Source: Campylobacter cuniculorum DSM 23162 = LMG 24588 (lineage in GTDB: Bacteria > Campylobacterota > Campylobacteria > Campylobacterales > Campylobacteraceae). Taken from it: 64,000 nt of DNA. The stretch is taken from contig NZ_CP020867.1 in NCBI RefSeq assembly GCF_002104335.1, forward strand, positions 1 to 64,000, written 5' to 3'. A program made the translations under genes and the position numbers. Within the stretch, counting starts at the first letter, position 1. Each line of letters starts with the position of its first letter. Of the stretch, positions 41,296 through 51,331 are shown one piece after another. Below the pieces are notes generated by a model. That model was given only the letters and a program-made list of their open reading frames with translations, searched no databases and was not told where the DNA came from.

Positions 41296-41606
41296 GCTGG
41301 ATTTATCTCATTATTGCTGGTTTTATGGAGATTTTGGGTGTTATAGTGATGAAAAAATTCGTATTGAGCGGCAAGAAAATTTTAATTCTCGTTTTAATGT
41401 TTTTATTTATGTTAAGTTTTGGATTTTTATCTCTAGCGATGCGAGAACTTTCAATGGGAATTGCCTATGCAGTATGGACAGGAATAGGTGCAGCTGGAGG
41501 CGTTATTTGTGGGGTTTTGTTTTTTAAAGAGAGTAAAAGTATATTGAAATTTATCCTTCTATCTCTCATTATTATATGTAGTATAGGACTTAAATTTATT
41601 TCTTAA
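41292..41606 (+). CDS. Small multidrug resistance (SMR) transporter, subunit 2
   Basis: A 104-residue SMR protein with the key Glu in [16 protein letters not shown] (Glu13) and [18 protein letters not shown] in helix 3. Pairs with the preceding gene (ATGA-type overlap) and matches Cj0309c. As in C. jejuni, the bio genes lie next to it. Confidence 0.87.
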   Translation: MSWIYLIIAGFMEILGVIVMKKFVLSGKKILILVLMFLFMLSFGFLSLAMRELSMGIAYAVWTGIGAAGGVICGVLFFKESKSILKFILLSLIIICSIGLKFIS

Positions 41607-41617
41607 AGTTAAAAACG

Positions 41618-42211
41618 ATGAAAATTTATGTTAGTGCAATCCATACAGATGTGGGTAAAACTCATTTTAGTGCAGTATTTTGTGCGAATTTCGGTTATGA
41701 TTATTTCAAGCTTATACAGGCGGGAAATCCTACAGATAGTGAATTTATCGCTAAAACTAGTCCTAAAACTCGTATTTTTAAAAACGGAATCACTTTACAA
41801 ACTCCTGCCTCACCACATGTAGGAAAGAAACTCGAACATGCAAATTATCAGGCTTTAAAGATAGCTTTACCTGAAAGTGAAAATTTGCTTATTGAGCTTG
41901 CTGGCGGGATTTTTACACCACTTGATGAAAGATACACAATGATAGATTTTATGGAAAGATTTAAATTCCCTACTTTTTTAATCGCTAAATACTATCTTGG
42001 AAGCATCAATCATATTTTATCAAGTGTAGAGGCTTTAAAACGAAGAAATATTAAAATTCTAGCCCTAGTGATGATGGGTGAAAAAGAGCCTTTACAAGAT
42101 GAATTTGTGCAAAATTACACTCAAATTCCTCTTATAAATCTACCCTTTTTAACTCAAAATTTAATTTTAAATCCGCATTTAAAAGAGCAAATAAAAAGCC
42201 TTATAAAATAA
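41618..42211 (+). CDS. bioD: Dethiobiotin synthetase
   Basis: BioD closes the ureido ring of dethiobiotin using ATP and CO2. The 197-residue product has the P-loop variant [12 protein letters not shown] at residues 5-16 and [13 protein letters not shown] in the middle. It is shorter than E. coli BioD (225 aa) but similar to other Campylobacter versions. Starts 11 nt after the SMR pair; bioA follows after 114 bp. Confidence 0.92.
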   Translation: MKIYVSAIHTDVGKTHFSAVFCANFGYDYFKLIQAGNPTDSEFIAKTSPKTRIFKNGITLQTPASPHVGKKLEHANYQALKIALPESENLLIELAGGIFTPLDERYTMIDFMERFKFPTFLIAKYYLGSINHILSSVEALKRRNIKILALVMMGEKEPLQDEFVQNYTQIPLINLPFLTQNLILNPHLKEQIKSLIK

Positions 42212-42325
42212 AATTGACTTTTATATTTTAAATTTGCATGAAAATTTATTCTTTATTAAAAAATTTATGTTCTTAACTCAATTTTTATGTTATTTTTATA
42301 CAATGCTTATTTATAAAGGAAATTG

Positions 42326-43606
42326 ATGTATAAAAAATTACAAAAGCTTGATTTAGAGCATATTTGGCATCCTTGCACTCAAATGAAAGACCACGAATTT
42401 TTACCTTTGATACCCATTAAAAAGGCAAAAGGGGTTTGGCTCTATGATTTTGATGATAAGGCTTATTTAGATTGTGTGAGTTCTTGGTGGGTTAATCTTT
42501 TTGGGCATTGCAATCCCTATATATCAAAGGCTATAAAAAAGCAACTTGCTCAACTAGAGCATGTCATTTTGGCAGGATTTTCTCATGAGCAAATTATTAT
42601 GCTTTCTGCAAGGCTTTGTCAATTAGCCGGAAAACCTTTCAATAAATGTTTCTATGCAGACAATGGTTCATCAGCAGTAGAAATCGCCCTTAAAATGAGC
42701 TTTCATTTTCATTTGAATTTAGGACAAAAAAGACATAAATTTTTAGCCCTTAGCAATGCCTATCACGGCGAGACCTTAGGGGCTTTAAGCGTCGGTGATG
42801 TAGGACTTTATAAGGATATTTATAAACCTTTACTTCTCGAATGTCTTAGCACTCCTGTGCCAAAAGATGAAAATTTTGAAAACGAACTTAAAACCTTGCG
42901 TCTCATTTTAGAAAAAAATGGCAACGAAATTTGTGCTTTTATACTTGAGCCTCTCGTTCAATGTGCAGGAAATATGCGTATGTATAAAGCTCAATTTATC
43001 GATGAAGCCATAAAACTTTGCAAGGAATTTGGAATACAAATCATCTTTGATGAGGTTGCTACAGCTTTTGGGCGCACAGGGAGCTTTTTTGCATTTGAAC
43101 AATGTAAGCTAAAGCCCGATTTTTTATGTTTATCTAAGGGTATTACAGGAGGATACTTGCCCCTCTCTGTTGTGCTTACAAGTGATGAAATTTATAATGC
43201 CTTTTATGCACCCTATGAAACTCAAAAAGCTTTTTTGCACTCTCATTCTTATACCGGAAATGCTTTGGCTTGTGCTGCAGCAAATGCTGTGCTTGATATT
43301 TTTGAACATCACAATATCATAGAAAAAAATCGCAAACTTAGTGCTTTTATAAAAAAGAAATTTGAAATCTTAAAAGAATTTGATTTTTTGGGGAATTTTA
43401 GACAATGCGGAATGATTTACGCCTTTGATATTTTGCGAAACCCCGATACAAGGGCAGGGCTTTTCGTGTTTCAAAAAGCCTTAAAAAAAGGGCTTTTATT
43501 AAGACCTTTAGGCAATACAATTTATTTTATGCCACCTTATGTGATTTGTAAAGATGAAATTAAATATGTTTGCAAAAGTCTAAGGGAAATTTTTAAAGAA
43601 ATGTAA
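42326..43606 (+). CDS. bioA: Adenosylmethionine-8-amino-7-oxononanoate aminotransferase
   Basis: BioA transfers the SAM amino group to KAPA in biotin synthesis. The 426-residue class III aminotransferase begins with [16 protein letters not shown], contains [30 protein letters not shown] and [12 protein letters not shown], and has the PLP lysine in [15 protein letters not shown]. The ATG at 42326 follows AAAGGA; an in-frame TTG one codon earlier is less likely. bioB, bioF and bioC are not in the window. Confidence 0.95.
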   Translation: MYKKLQKLDLEHIWHPCTQMKDHEFLPLIPIKKAKGVWLYDFDDKAYLDCVSSWWVNLFGHCNPYISKAIKKQLAQLEHVILAGFSHEQIIMLSARLCQLAGKPFNKCFYADNGSSAVEIALKMSFHFHLNLGQKRHKFLALSNAYHGETLGALSVGDVGLYKDIYKPLLLECLSTPVPKDENFENELKTLRLILEKNGNEICAFILEPLVQCAGNMRMYKAQFIDEAIKLCKEFGIQIIFDEVATAFGRTGSFFAFEQCKLKPDFLCLSKGITGGYLPLSVVLTSDEIYNAFYAPYETQKAFLHSHSYTGNALACAAANAVLDIFEHHNIIEKNRKLSAFIKKKFEILKEFDFLGNFRQCGMIYAFDILRNPDTRAGLFVFQKALKKGLLLRPLGNTIYFMPPYVICKDEIKYVCKSLREIFKEM

Positions 43607-43932
43607 AGAGATAAGCTCATAGCATTGAAGTGTAACTTTTTGCTAAAATTAAGAATTTATCCAAATTCTATGTGTTTTATTTAAGGAAATATTAAAAATA
43701 TAAGTTTTTTGTTTGTTTAGAATCTTAAATTTAGAATTTATGCTTGAAATTTTAGATTTTCTATGTTTAATCGATGTAAGATTTTTCTTGTTTTTTCAAA
43801 AGTGAAAGAAGGATTTGAGTTTGCTTTAAATATCTTTTATATTTTTTTGATTGCGTCTTCTATTTTCTTGCAACATATAAATCATCGCAATGCTCTTTAA
43901 TTTTGTGCAAATTTGATAATTCTTAATAAACA
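43607..43932. other. A+T-rich gap after bioA
   Basis: Frames here are short and stop-ridden on both strands. Some minus-strand pieces may continue the methyltransferase relic that lies to the right. No RNA gene or repeat seen. Confidence 0.4.
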
Positions 43933-44345
43933 TCACTTCAAACGCAATAAAGTCTTTAACAACTGCAAAAAATATTCTTTTGTGCCTAATGAAACCTTTT
44001 TTAAATATTTTTCAACCACTCTTTTATCAGTATCCGCTATCTCCACTACTCTACCTCATAGATACACCTATCTCTATCAGGACGATTACACACTTGACAT
44101 TGCGGAATAACATTACCGGCTATGACACCAGACTTTGCCACCTTGTTTTCAAGCTCTCTGTCATTCCACTCATCATTCATTCCGTCAATAAAATAGGGCG
44201 GATCTGTAACGATAAAATCAATACTATAATCCTCTAATTCCCGCAAACCACTGCGACAATCTTGCTTGAAAATCTTGTAATTTTGTGTCCCAAATTCCGC
44301 ACTTTTGCTTTGTTTTTCAGTTGTCTTTGGCATTTTACTCCTCAT
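43933..44345 (-). pseudogene. Decayed DNA methyltransferase fragment
   Basis: From ATG 44345 the minus strand encodes about 99 residues with FGTQNYKIFKQDCRSGLREL and the catalytic IVTDPPYFIDGMNDEWNDRE, the start of a beta-class (DPPY-first) DNA methyltransferase, then CQVCNRPDRDRCIYEV and a stop at 44046. A second frame continues coherently (VVEIADTDKRVVEKYLKKVS) to a stop at 43933-43935, implying a frameshift near 44050. A normal enzyme would be two to three times longer and would include the SAM-binding FxGxG motif, which I cannot find. It is a relic of a third methyltransferase locus. Confidence 0.65.
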
Positions 44346-44552
44346 AAATTTTTTAGTATTATATACATTTTGTTTTTAAAAATTTTTATAAGTTTTAGAA
44401 TTCAATGTTTAAAACTTGATATTTTTATATAAAAGCATTAATTTTTTTATATTTACAAGATATGGTTTTAGTTGTAGAGTTATGAGAAAAATTCTTAAAA
44501 ATAAACGATTATTTTAAAAATTTATAGCCTTTCAATCTGTGAATTTTTATTT

Positions 44553-44571
44553 AGCGGAGCTTCACTCCGCT
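44553..44571. terminator. Hairpin downstream of dps
   Basis: AGCGGAG (44553-44559) and CTCCGCT (44565-44571) form a GC-rich 7-bp stem with loop CTTCA, 22 bp past the dps stop. The T-rich tail (TTTTATTTT) is on the plus strand; on the minus strand, the direction of dps, the tail is AAATAAAAA. It may still end dps transcription. Confidence 0.6.
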
Positions 44572-44593
44572 TTTATTTTAATGCAAATGAAAA

Positions 44594-45046
44594 TTATTTA
44601 TTCTTGCAAGAATTTTCCAAAGTGGCTTCAAGCATCCAAAGACTTTTTTCATATTTTGCTATATTTTCTTGTGCAAAAGCCGCTGTGGTTGTATCCCCTG
44701 CTTTTTCTGATTCTTTATCGAGTTTTTTAAATTCATTTAAAAGATATTCGTAATCTTTTTTAATAAGTTCTATAACTTCATTTGCACTGAAGCAATCTTT
44801 TTGAATTTTTGGACTCTTCGCATTTTTATTTAAAATTTCTGCATCCACTATCGCTTTTTCTTTAAGTTGTAAAACCCTCTCGGCACAATCATCAAATAAT
44901 TCTGCCATATCCTCATAAGCTTTTTCAGTGTATTCGTGGATAGAAAAAAACTGAAATCCTTTAACATTCCAATGATAATTGTGAAATTTAACCCACAAAC
45001 TGTGAGCATCCGCTTGAAGTTGCAAAAGTTGTTTTGTAACTGACAT
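44594..45046 (-). CDS. dps: DNA-binding ferritin-like protein Dps
   Basis: Dps forms a dodecamer that stores iron and protects DNA from Fenton chemistry. The 150-residue product has the intersubunit ferroxidase residues in [20 protein letters not shown] and the following [13 protein letters not shown]. It matches C. jejuni Cj1534c and keeps its neighbours pgi and galU. TAAGGAG precedes the ATG. A perfect A/T palindrome lies about 50 bp upstream. Confidence 0.94.
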   Translation of the reverse strand: MSVTKQLLQLQADAHSLWVKFHNYHWNVKGFQFFSIHEYTEKAYEDMAELFDDCAERVLQLKEKAIVDAEILNKNAKSPKIQKDCFSANEVIELIKKDYEYLLNEFKKLDKESEKAGDTTTAAFAQENIAKYEKSLWMLEATLENSCKNK

Positions 45047-45094
45047 TTTGTCTCCTTATTTTAAATTTTTTAAATTATAATATAAATATTCTTA

Positions 45095-45110
45095 AATAAT
45101 AATTATTATT
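45095..45110. promoter_or_regulatory. 16-bp palindrome upstream of dps (possible Fur/PerR site)
   Basis: AATAATAATTATTATT is a perfect palindrome centred between 45102 and 45103, in the dps promoter region. Its sequence resembles the A/T-rich inverted repeats bound by Fur-family regulators. The surroundings are very A/T-rich, so chance is possible. Confidence 0.35.
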
Positions 45111-45153
45111 AATTAATAATTTTATATTATAACCTTTTTATTATACTATTTTT

Positions 45154-46386
45154 TTATGAATTTGTTTGTGCGTCAAGGATTTTTTTTAAAATTAATTTTC
45201 CAATTTCTACACCGGGTTGATTATAAGTATCAATCCCCAACATAATGCCACAAGTTGAGGTAAAAAGTTCATAATAATACATCAAATACCCCGTATGCCA
45301 AGCATCTAAATAATCAAGTTCGATTAAATCCACGCTTAAATTTTCAGCAATGAGTGCATTCATTGTGGCTTCACATTGTGCATTTAAAAGATTGTGCAAA
45401 CTCACTCCATTGCTCGAAGAGTCTAAAAATTCAAAATCAATATTTGGAATCACAGGGCTTTTTTTAGAATTCAAAACTCTTAAAAAAGAAATGGTTTTAT
45501 TCTTAGGTCCATCCATAATGAGTTGCAAAAAACTATGCTGATCCCTTGCTCCTATGAGGGCTATAGGAGTTAAACCTATTCTTTTATAGCCTTGTTTTTT
45601 ACCCAAACTTTCAGCAATGAGCTGGATATACCATTCATTAAAACCTTTAAAAGAATCCCCGTAAGAAAAAAGCACATTGATATTTGCATTTTTATGAGTG
45701 CAATAATGATAAGCCTTTTGTAAGATTTCTTCTTTTTTATGGATAAAAAAATCCTCAAAACATTGCTTAGCTCCGTCCAAAAGGGCTTTTGCATTATAAC
45801 CACAAAAACAAAGTGGCACTATGCCCACAGCTGAAAGCACACTGAAGCGACCACCGACATTATTTGGGATAAAAAAGGTCTTAACCTTCAAATTTTCACC
45901 CTCTTTATGAAGTTTAGAATCTCTATCTGTGATAAAAACAAAATAGTCCCTAATCCTTGAAAATTCTATACCAAAATGAGCAATGATAAGTTTAAAAAGC
46001 GAAACAACTTCTATAGTGTTGCCTGTTTTTGAAGTGATGAGAAAAAGACTCTCTTCAAGCTTAAGTTTTTTTAAAATTTGAGCGAAGCTGTGCGAAGAAG
46101 TATTATCGAGTATAAGAAGCTCTCTGTCATTTTCCTTTTCATCAAAGAGTAGATTTTGCAAGGCTTTCACCCCGCAGCTTGAACCGCCCATTCCGACTAA
46201 AACGATATTCTTAATATGTGTTTTATCTTTGATAAATTCTAAACTCTCATCAATAAGCTCCAAACTCGTATGGATAAGATGATAATACCCTATATCTCCG
46301 CTATTTAACTCATCATTCATACGTCTTGCATAAGAAGAGATGAATTTGAGCTCACTTGTCTTAAAAAATAAGTTGTTTCTTAACAT
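45154..46386 (-). CDS. pgi: Glucose-6-phosphate isomerase
   Basis: Interconverts glucose-6-P and fructose-6-P; in asaccharolytic Campylobacter it serves gluconeogenesis and glycan precursors. The 410-residue product is of the short bacterial type. It has VLVGMGGSSCGVKALQNLL, the phosphate-binding LITSKTGNTIEVVSL and NNVGGRFSVLSAVGI. The start overlaps the galU stop by 7 nt, so it is translationally linked to galU. Same order as Cj1536c-Cj1535c. Confidence 0.95.
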   Translation of the reverse strand: MLRNNLFFKTSELKFISSYARRMNDELNSGDIGYYHLIHTSLELIDESLEFIKDKTHIKNIVLVGMGGSSCGVKALQNLLFDEKENDRELLILDNTSSHSFAQILKKLKLEESLFLITSKTGNTIEVVSLFKLIIAHFGIEFSRIRDYFVFITDRDSKLHKEGENLKVKTFFIPNNVGGRFSVLSAVGIVPLCFCGYNAKALLDGAKQCFEDFFIHKKEEILQKAYHYCTHKNANINVLFSYGDSFKGFNEWYIQLIAESLGKKQGYKRIGLTPIALIGARDQHSFLQLIMDGPKNKTISFLRVLNSKKSPVIPNIDFEFLDSSSNGVSLHNLLNAQCEATMNALIAENLSVDLIELDYLDAWHTGYLMYYYELFTSTCGIMLGIDTYNQPGVEIGKLILKKILDAQTNS

Positions 46387-47204
46387 AAACTTTTCTTATA
46401 AAAATAATTTGTCGCCTCTACAAAGCCCTCTACACTTCCGCAATCAAAGCGTTTGCCTTTAAATTTATAAGCTAAAACCATATTATTAGTCGCTTGAGTT
46501 AAAAGGGCATCTGTGAGTTGGATTTCTCCATTTTTACCCGCTTTTGTATTTTCTAAAATTCCAAAAATATCCGGAGTTAAAATGTAGCGTCCTATGATAG
46601 CAAGATTACTTGGAGCTTCTTTGGGATTTGGTTTTTCAACCATAGAATGCACCATAATCAAATCCTCTTCAACAAAATTACCATTAATGATTCCATAGTT
46701 TGAAACTTGATTTTTAGGAACTTCCATAACAGAAATGATGGTGCAACGATATTTTTCGTAAATTTTAACCATTTGAGCCATAACATTTAAGCCCTCTTCA
46801 TTGACGCATAAATCATCGGCTAAAATCACTCCAAAGGACTCATCTGAAGTTAAAGGTTTTCCTTTTAAAACAGCATCACCTAAGCCTCTCATCTCATTTT
46901 GCCTTGTAAAAGTAAAAGTGCAACGATGGATTAAACTACGAATTTCGCTCAATAAATGTTCTTTTTTTGTCCCAGAAATTTGATGTTCAAGCTCATAAGA
47001 TATGTCAAAATAATCTTCTAAAGCCCTTTTTCCACGTCCGGTGACAAAGCCCATGTTATCCATTCCTGCTTCTAAGGCTTCATCAACCCCATAATGGATT
47101 AAAGGTTTTGTAAGAATTGGCAACATTTCTTTTGGAAGAGCCTTTGTTGCAGGCAAAAACCGCGTCCCATACCCTGCAGCGGGAAAAATACAAGTTTGAA
47201 GCAT
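46380..47204 (-). CDS. galU: UTP-glucose-1-phosphate uridylyltransferase
   Basis: GalU makes UDP-glucose for lipooligosaccharide and glycan synthesis. The 274-residue product has the nucleotidyltransferase signature FPAAGYGTRFLPATKALPKE and GVILADDLCVNEEGLNVM, with VEKPNPKEAPSNLAIIGRY later. I use ATG 47204 (MLQTCIFPAAG) behind AAGGAT rather than the frame's upstream start. pgi overlaps its end. The gap to acs (47205-47465) holds only weak inverted repeats. Confidence 0.95.
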   Translation of the reverse strand: MLQTCIFPAAGYGTRFLPATKALPKEMLPILTKPLIHYGVDEALEAGMDNMGFVTGRGKRALEDYFDISYELEHQISGTKKEHLLSEIRSLIHRCTFTFTRQNEMRGLGDAVLKGKPLTSDESFGVILADDLCVNEEGLNVMAQMVKIYEKYRCTIISVMEVPKNQVSNYGIINGNFVEEDLIMVHSMVEKPNPKEAPSNLAIIGRYILTPDIFGILENTKAGKNGEIQLTDALLTQATNNMVLAYKFKGKRFDCGSVEGFVEATNYFYKKSLC

Positions 47205-47465
47205 ATTAATCCTTAAAATTTCAATCAATCATATAGAATTTTAAACTAAATGATACATTTTGTCAAGCCTATAAAGAAATTTTATATCTAAAAATAAAGC
47301 ATTTGAGTTAAGGGCTAAGTTTAGCTTAATTTTCTTAGCTAAGGGCTTTAAATTTTAATCCTAAAACTCAAGATTCATATGCTCTTATAAAATTAATCCC
47401 AAACAAGCAATCCACTCTTACTTAAAAAATAAGAGCTTCTTGCTAAAATATAAAGGTTTAAAAAT

Positions 47466-49436
47466 TTATTCAATTTCCGCTTTTACAAGATTTGCAATGG
47501 TTTGGACGATATGAGAATCTTCAAGTGTAGAAATGTCTTGTTTGATTTCCTCACCTCTTGCAATAGTCCTTAAAATTCTACGCATTATCTTACCGCTTCT
47601 GGTTTTTGGTAAGCCCGGAGTGTAAAGAATTTTTTCAATTTTAGCTATAGGACCGATTTCAACTCTTAAAATATCATTAAGCTCTTTTAAGGTTTCGACT
47701 GAACTGCCTAAATCGCAAGAAGAATCGCGATTTAACACAACAAAAGCAAACAGAGTTTCACCCTTTATACTATCCTCAACTCCAACGACTGCGGACTCGG
47801 CAACACTTGAATGTTTAGCAATAGCAGATTCTATTTCTGCGGTGCCAATTCTATGCCCTGCAACATTGACAACATCATCAGTACGACCTGTGATTGTAAT
47901 ATAACCATTTTCATCATAAAAGGCTCCGTCTCCGCTAAAATATACAGCTTTTCCATTTTGTTTAGCTTGAGAAAAATAGCTTTCTACATAACGTTTTTCA
48001 TCGCCCCAAATTCCTCGAATCATAGAAGGCCAAGGTTTGACGATACAAAGCAAACCATCTTCCCCCACTCCTTTGATATTTCCTTCTTCATCAATAATCT
48101 GTGCGAAAATTCCGGGTAAAGGTAGGGTTGCACTTCCGGGTTTTAAAGCTGTGGCTCCGGGAAGAGGTGTAATCATATGCCCACCTGTTTCAGTTTGCCA
48201 CCAAGTATCCACAATAGGAGCCTTTGAATTTCCTACATTTTCATAAAACCACTTCCAAGCATTAGGATTGATAGGCTCACCCACAGTTCCTAAAACTTCA
48301 AGAGATTCTAAATCGTATTTTTTAGGCTCATTAGGAGAATCGGCATGAAGCATACGAATGGCTGTTGGAGAGGTGTAAAATTTACTGATTTGGTATTCTT
48401 CTATCATTCTCCACCATCTGCCTGAATTAGGATAAGTTGGTGTGCCTTCATAAATGAGTGTGGTTGCACCACAAGCAAGAGGTCCATATATAGAATAAGT
48501 ATGCCCTGTAATCCAGCCCACATCTGCACTGCACCAATAATTATCCATATCTTTAATATCAAACACCCATTCCATAGTCATTTGTGCCCAAAGTATATAA
48601 CCCGCACTTGAATGCATCACACCCTTTGGTTTGCCCGTAGAACCTGAAGTGTAGAGTAAGAAAAGCAAGTCCTCGCTATCCATAATTTCGGGCTCACATT
48701 TATAGGATTCATTTTTTATAAGCTCATTATAGATATAATCTCTGCCGGGTATATAATCAATCTGTTCTTTATTGCGAATTACAATCAAAACTTTTTTTAC
48801 ACATTCACAATCTTTTTCCAAAGCTTCATCGACAGCAGGTTTGAGCATATAAGGCTTACCGCGTCTAAAGGCTCCATCAGCAGTTACAACAAGTTTTGCT
48901 TTTGCGTCAATGATTCTATCTCTTAAAGCTTCAGGAGAAAATCCTCCAAAAACAACGCTATGGATTGCCCCAATTCTTGCACATGCAAGCATGATAATCG
49001 CTGTTTCTGGAATCATAGGCATATAGATAACAACTCTATCACCCTTTTCTATGCCAAATTTTTTCAGCAAATTTGCTGCTTTGCAAACCTCATGCAAAAG
49101 TCTGCGATAAGTATAGACTTCAAAATCCCCCATCTCTCCTTCAAACATTATAGCAACTTTGTTGCGACGCGTTTTCATGTGGCGATCTAAGCATTGATAA
49201 CTTACATTTAAAGTGCCTCCTTCAAACCACTTATAAAAAGGGGCGTTGTCTTGATTTAAAACTTTAGAAAAAGGTGAAAACCAAGTAATTTTTTCGAGAG
49301 CTTTATTTTTCCAAAATTGCTCAAAATTCTCTTCTGCTTCATTCCATAAATCATAATATTCACAAATATTTTTAATACGAGCATTACGCGAAAATTCTTT
49401 GCTGGGTTTAAAAAGATTTTGATTTTTGTGTTGCAT
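47466..49436 (-). CDS. acs: Acetyl-CoA synthetase
   Basis: Acs activates acetate to acetyl-CoA through acetyl-AMP. The 656-residue product carries the AMP-binding loop [18 protein letters not shown], the WWQTETGG motif, [20 protein letters not shown] and the C-terminal TRSGKIMRR, whose Lys is the acetylation target in homologues. Same neighbourhood as Cj1537c. Together with ActP (31-33 kb) it allows uptake and use of acetate. The upstream gap (49437-49715) is A+T-rich and without a clear feature. Confidence 0.97.
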   Translation of the reverse strand: MQHKNQNLFKPSKEFSRNARIKNICEYYDLWNEAEENFEQFWKNKALEKITWFSPFSKVLNQDNAPFYKWFEGGTLNVSYQCLDRHMKTRRNKVAIMFEGEMGDFEVYTYRRLLHEVCKAANLLKKFGIEKGDRVVIYMPMIPETAIIMLACARIGAIHSVVFGGFSPEALRDRIIDAKAKLVVTADGAFRRGKPYMLKPAVDEALEKDCECVKKVLIVIRNKEQIDYIPGRDYIYNELIKNESYKCEPEIMDSEDLLFLLYTSGSTGKPKGVMHSSAGYILWAQMTMEWVFDIKDMDNYWCSADVGWITGHTYSIYGPLACGATTLIYEGTPTYPNSGRWWRMIEEYQISKFYTSPTAIRMLHADSPNEPKKYDLESLEVLGTVGEPINPNAWKWFYENVGNSKAPIVDTWWQTETGGHMITPLPGATALKPGSATLPLPGIFAQIIDEEGNIKGVGEDGLLCIVKPWPSMIRGIWGDEKRYVESYFSQAKQNGKAVYFSGDGAFYDENGYITITGRTDDVVNVAGHRIGTAEIESAIAKHSSVAESAVVGVEDSIKGETLFAFVVLNRDSSCDLGSSVETLKELNDILRVEIGPIAKIEKILYTPGLPKTRSGKIMRRILRTIARGEEIKQDISTLEDSHIVQTIANLVKAEIE

Positions 49437-49715
49437 TGTTATACTCCTTATTATTATAGTTATTTTTTACAATTATACAAAAATTTAGGTATTTTACAAG
49501 ATAAATAATAACTTATTAAGAAAAAATTAAAATAAATGTTAATTTTAGTAATATTTTTATAGAATTTATTATTTAATTTGTTTAGAAATAGTTTAAAAAA
49601 TATTTGGATTAAATTTTTATGTCTTTAATTTTAAAATTTTTTATTTATTGACATAAAAATTTTTATTTTTAGATTTTCTGAAGATTTCAAGGGAATATTT
49701 AAAAATATTTTTTTA

Positions 49716-50030
49716 TTAAATCAGTAAATCAAGCCTAAAATAATCTCTTTGATAATACAATTCAAAAGAGTTTGAAACAATTTCTTTTGTTTTTTGAGAA
49801 TCTGTAAATTCTATAGCTGGATTTTGAGGTGATTCTAAATTTTGACTTTCTTTTGTCCTTAAAGCAAGATATTCTTTAGAATATTCAATGGATAAAATCC
49901 TTTCTTTTTCCTCTTTTTTTCTCTCTTTAATTTCTTTTTCTAAAGCTTCTTCAGCATATTTTAAAGCTGGAGCACCAGAAAATTTTATTCTTGTATCAAT
50001 AATCTTTCCGCAAACTTCAATTAAAGCCAT
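49716..50030 (-). CDS. Unknown charged protein, linked to a small secreted peptide
   Basis: A 104-residue protein I do not recognise. The N-terminal 30 residues (MALIEVCGKIIDTRIKFSGA) look globular; the middle is a Lys/Glu-rich helix, likely a coiled coil (EEALEKEIKERKKEEKERIL). No signal peptide. The gene begins 6 nt after the stop of the small secreted-protein gene, and the sequence around that stop (GGTGA) can serve as its ribosome binding site, so the two are coupled. It could be a partner of that peptide; this is a guess. Confidence 0.5.
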   Translation of the reverse strand: MALIEVCGKIIDTRIKFSGAPALKYAEEALEKEIKERKKEEKERILSIEYSKEYLALRTKESQNLESPQNPAIEFTDSQKTKEIVSNSFELYYQRDYFRLDLLI

Positions 50031-50036
50031 GTTAAA

Positions 50037-50234
50037 TCACCAATAACAAATTCCAAAAGTTGCACAAGCAGATTGTTGATAAGTAGATTGATTTTGAGTT
50101 TGGCAAGATTTATAATGCCAACTAGGATAAGCGAGACAACCTAAATAAGCCCTATTTCCTGAATCATCTTGCTTGGAGTCATCTCGTGCAAAAAGAGAAA
50201 CCAAAAACAAAGTCATAATAAAAATTTTTTTCAT
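50037..50234 (-). CDS. Small secreted four-cysteine peptide, function unknown
   Basis: A 65-residue product with a signal peptide (KKIFIMTLFLVSLFA) and a mature part of about 48 residues containing four Cys (GCLAYP, KSCQTQ, SACATF, GICYW), enough for two disulfides, and many Gln/Ser/Asn/Tyr. I do not recognise it. It could be a periplasmic protein or a secreted bacteriocin-like peptide, with the next gene as partner. The start has only a weak GAG ribosome binding site. Confidence 0.5.
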   Translation of the reverse strand: MKKIFIMTLFLVSLFARDDSKQDDSGNRAYLGCLAYPSWHYKSCQTQNQSTYQQSACATFGICYW

Positions 50235-50647
50235 AGTAAAATCTCACATAATTAATATTAAGTCTTGTAATGATTATTATGTATAAAAGCTTTAAATTTT
50301 CTTAACATAATAATTAAAATCGAGGCTATTTCAATTTAATGTTACTATTTTACTCAAAATATGAATTTATATTCAAATATTTTCTTGGTATTTAAAAGAT
50401 TATACAAGTTGTTTTATGTTTTAATTATATTGCTAAATGGCGGTGATTTCTTTTGATTTTGCTTTTTTAAATCTTATAATTTTATAAAATTTGCTTTTTT
50501 CAAATTTCATTCATTTTAGTGCTCTTATCAATTTTAATTATTGCGAAAGAGGTTAATAGTCTTTTTCTATCCTTTTAAATTCTTTTTTGTATATAAAAAA
50601 TGGATACTTATTTTATTATCGTTTTAATTGTTAGCTTGTTTCATCGT
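50235..50647. other. 413-bp A+T-rich gap
   Basis: No gene, repeat or RNA recognised. The part next to 50234 should hold the promoter of the small secreted-peptide gene; the far end abuts the fumarase terminator. Confidence 0.4.
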
Positions 50648-50682
50648 TTAAGAGCATAAAATAAGATTTTTTATGCTCTTAA
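50648..50682 (-). terminator. Terminator of the fumarase operon
   Basis: TTAAGAGCATAAAA (50648-50661) and TTTTATGCTCTTAA (50669-50682) form a perfect 14-bp stem with a 7-base loop, 4 bp past the stop of the beta subunit gene. No long T run follows, but position and strength suggest termination. Confidence 0.65.
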
Positions 50683-50686
50683 TGGT

Positions 50687-51247
50687 TTAAATTTTTTTAT
50701 AAGGAGCTTGTCCTTGCTCATAAAAATTATTTCCTTTGCAATCAATTGCAACAATAGCAGGAAAATCTTCAACACTAAGTCTTGCTACCGCTTCAGGACC
50801 AAGTTCAGGATAGGCTAAAACTTCATATTTTTTAATACTTTTTGAAATCAAAGCTCCCGCTCCGCCGATTGCGACCATATACACAGCCCCATTTTTTATC
50901 ATGCTTTTTATAACTTCTTCAGAGCGGTATCCTTTACCAATCATTCCGCTCACTCCTTGTTCAAGCATTGTTGGAGTGTATTTGTCCATTCTTCCGCTTG
51001 TTGTAGGACCTGCTGAACCCACTGCTTGATTTTTATCAGGATTAGCTGGAGAGGGACCTAGATAATAAATCACTTCATTATTAAAATCCACAGGTAATTT
51101 TTCTCCTCGTGCCAAAGCTTCTGTTAAAGCCTTATGTGCAGCGTCTCTTGCTGCGATAATGGTGCCGGTGATAAGCACATTATCTCCCGCTTTGAGTTCT
51201 TTGACTTTTTCTTTAGTCAAAGGGGTTGTTATTTTAATCGTTGCCAT
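50687..51247 (-). CDS. Fumarate hydratase class I, beta subunit (Fe-S hydro-lyase)
   Basis: A 186-residue C-terminal-type hydro-lyase subunit. The family signature GPTTSGRMDKYTP is present, as are YYLGPSPANPDKNQAVGSAG and MIGKGYRSEEV. It pairs with the alpha subunit encoded upstream to make a two-chain oxygen-sensitive [4Fe-4S] fumarase; L-tartrate dehydratase (TtdB) has the same architecture and cannot be excluded by sequence alone. C. jejuni is best known for the iron-free class II FumC, so this alternative enzyme is of note. Confidence 0.88.
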   Translation of the reverse strand: MATIKITTPLTKEKVKELKAGDNVLITGTIIAARDAAHKALTEALARGEKLPVDFNNEVIYYLGPSPANPDKNQAVGSAGPTTSGRMDKYTPTMLEQGVSGMIGKGYRSEEVIKSMIKNGAVYMVAIGGAGALISKSIKKYEVLAYPELGPEAVARLSVEDFPAIVAIDCKGNNFYEQGQAPYKKI

Positions 51248-51278
51248 TTTCTTTCCTTAGCTCATTTTTTAAATGTTT

Positions 51279-51310
51279 TAAAATCTCTCCTTATTTTTTG
51301 AGAGATTTTA
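51279..51310 (-). other. Hairpin between the two fumarase subunit genes
   Basis: TAAAATCTCTC (51279-51289) and GAGAGATTTTA (51300-51310) make a perfect 11-bp stem in the 84-bp intercistronic gap. On the transcribed strand there is no T run, so it may stabilise or process the mRNA or reduce expression of the beta subunit; on the other strand a T-rich tail follows. Confidence 0.55.
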
Positions 51311-51331
51311 ATTTTTGCTTTTTAAAGCTAT

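Noticed and set aside
43980-44237. Plus-strand open frame of 85 codons
   Set aside because: It is antisense to the methyltransferase relic, which has recognisable DPPY motifs on the other strand.
44539-44730. Plus-strand open frame of 63 codons over the dps end
   Set aside because: Antisense to the conserved C-terminus of dps; no ribosome site or family.
47314-47339. GCTAAG/CTTAGC inverted repeat between acs and galU
   Set aside because: Short arms, long loop and no T run; too weak to call a terminator.
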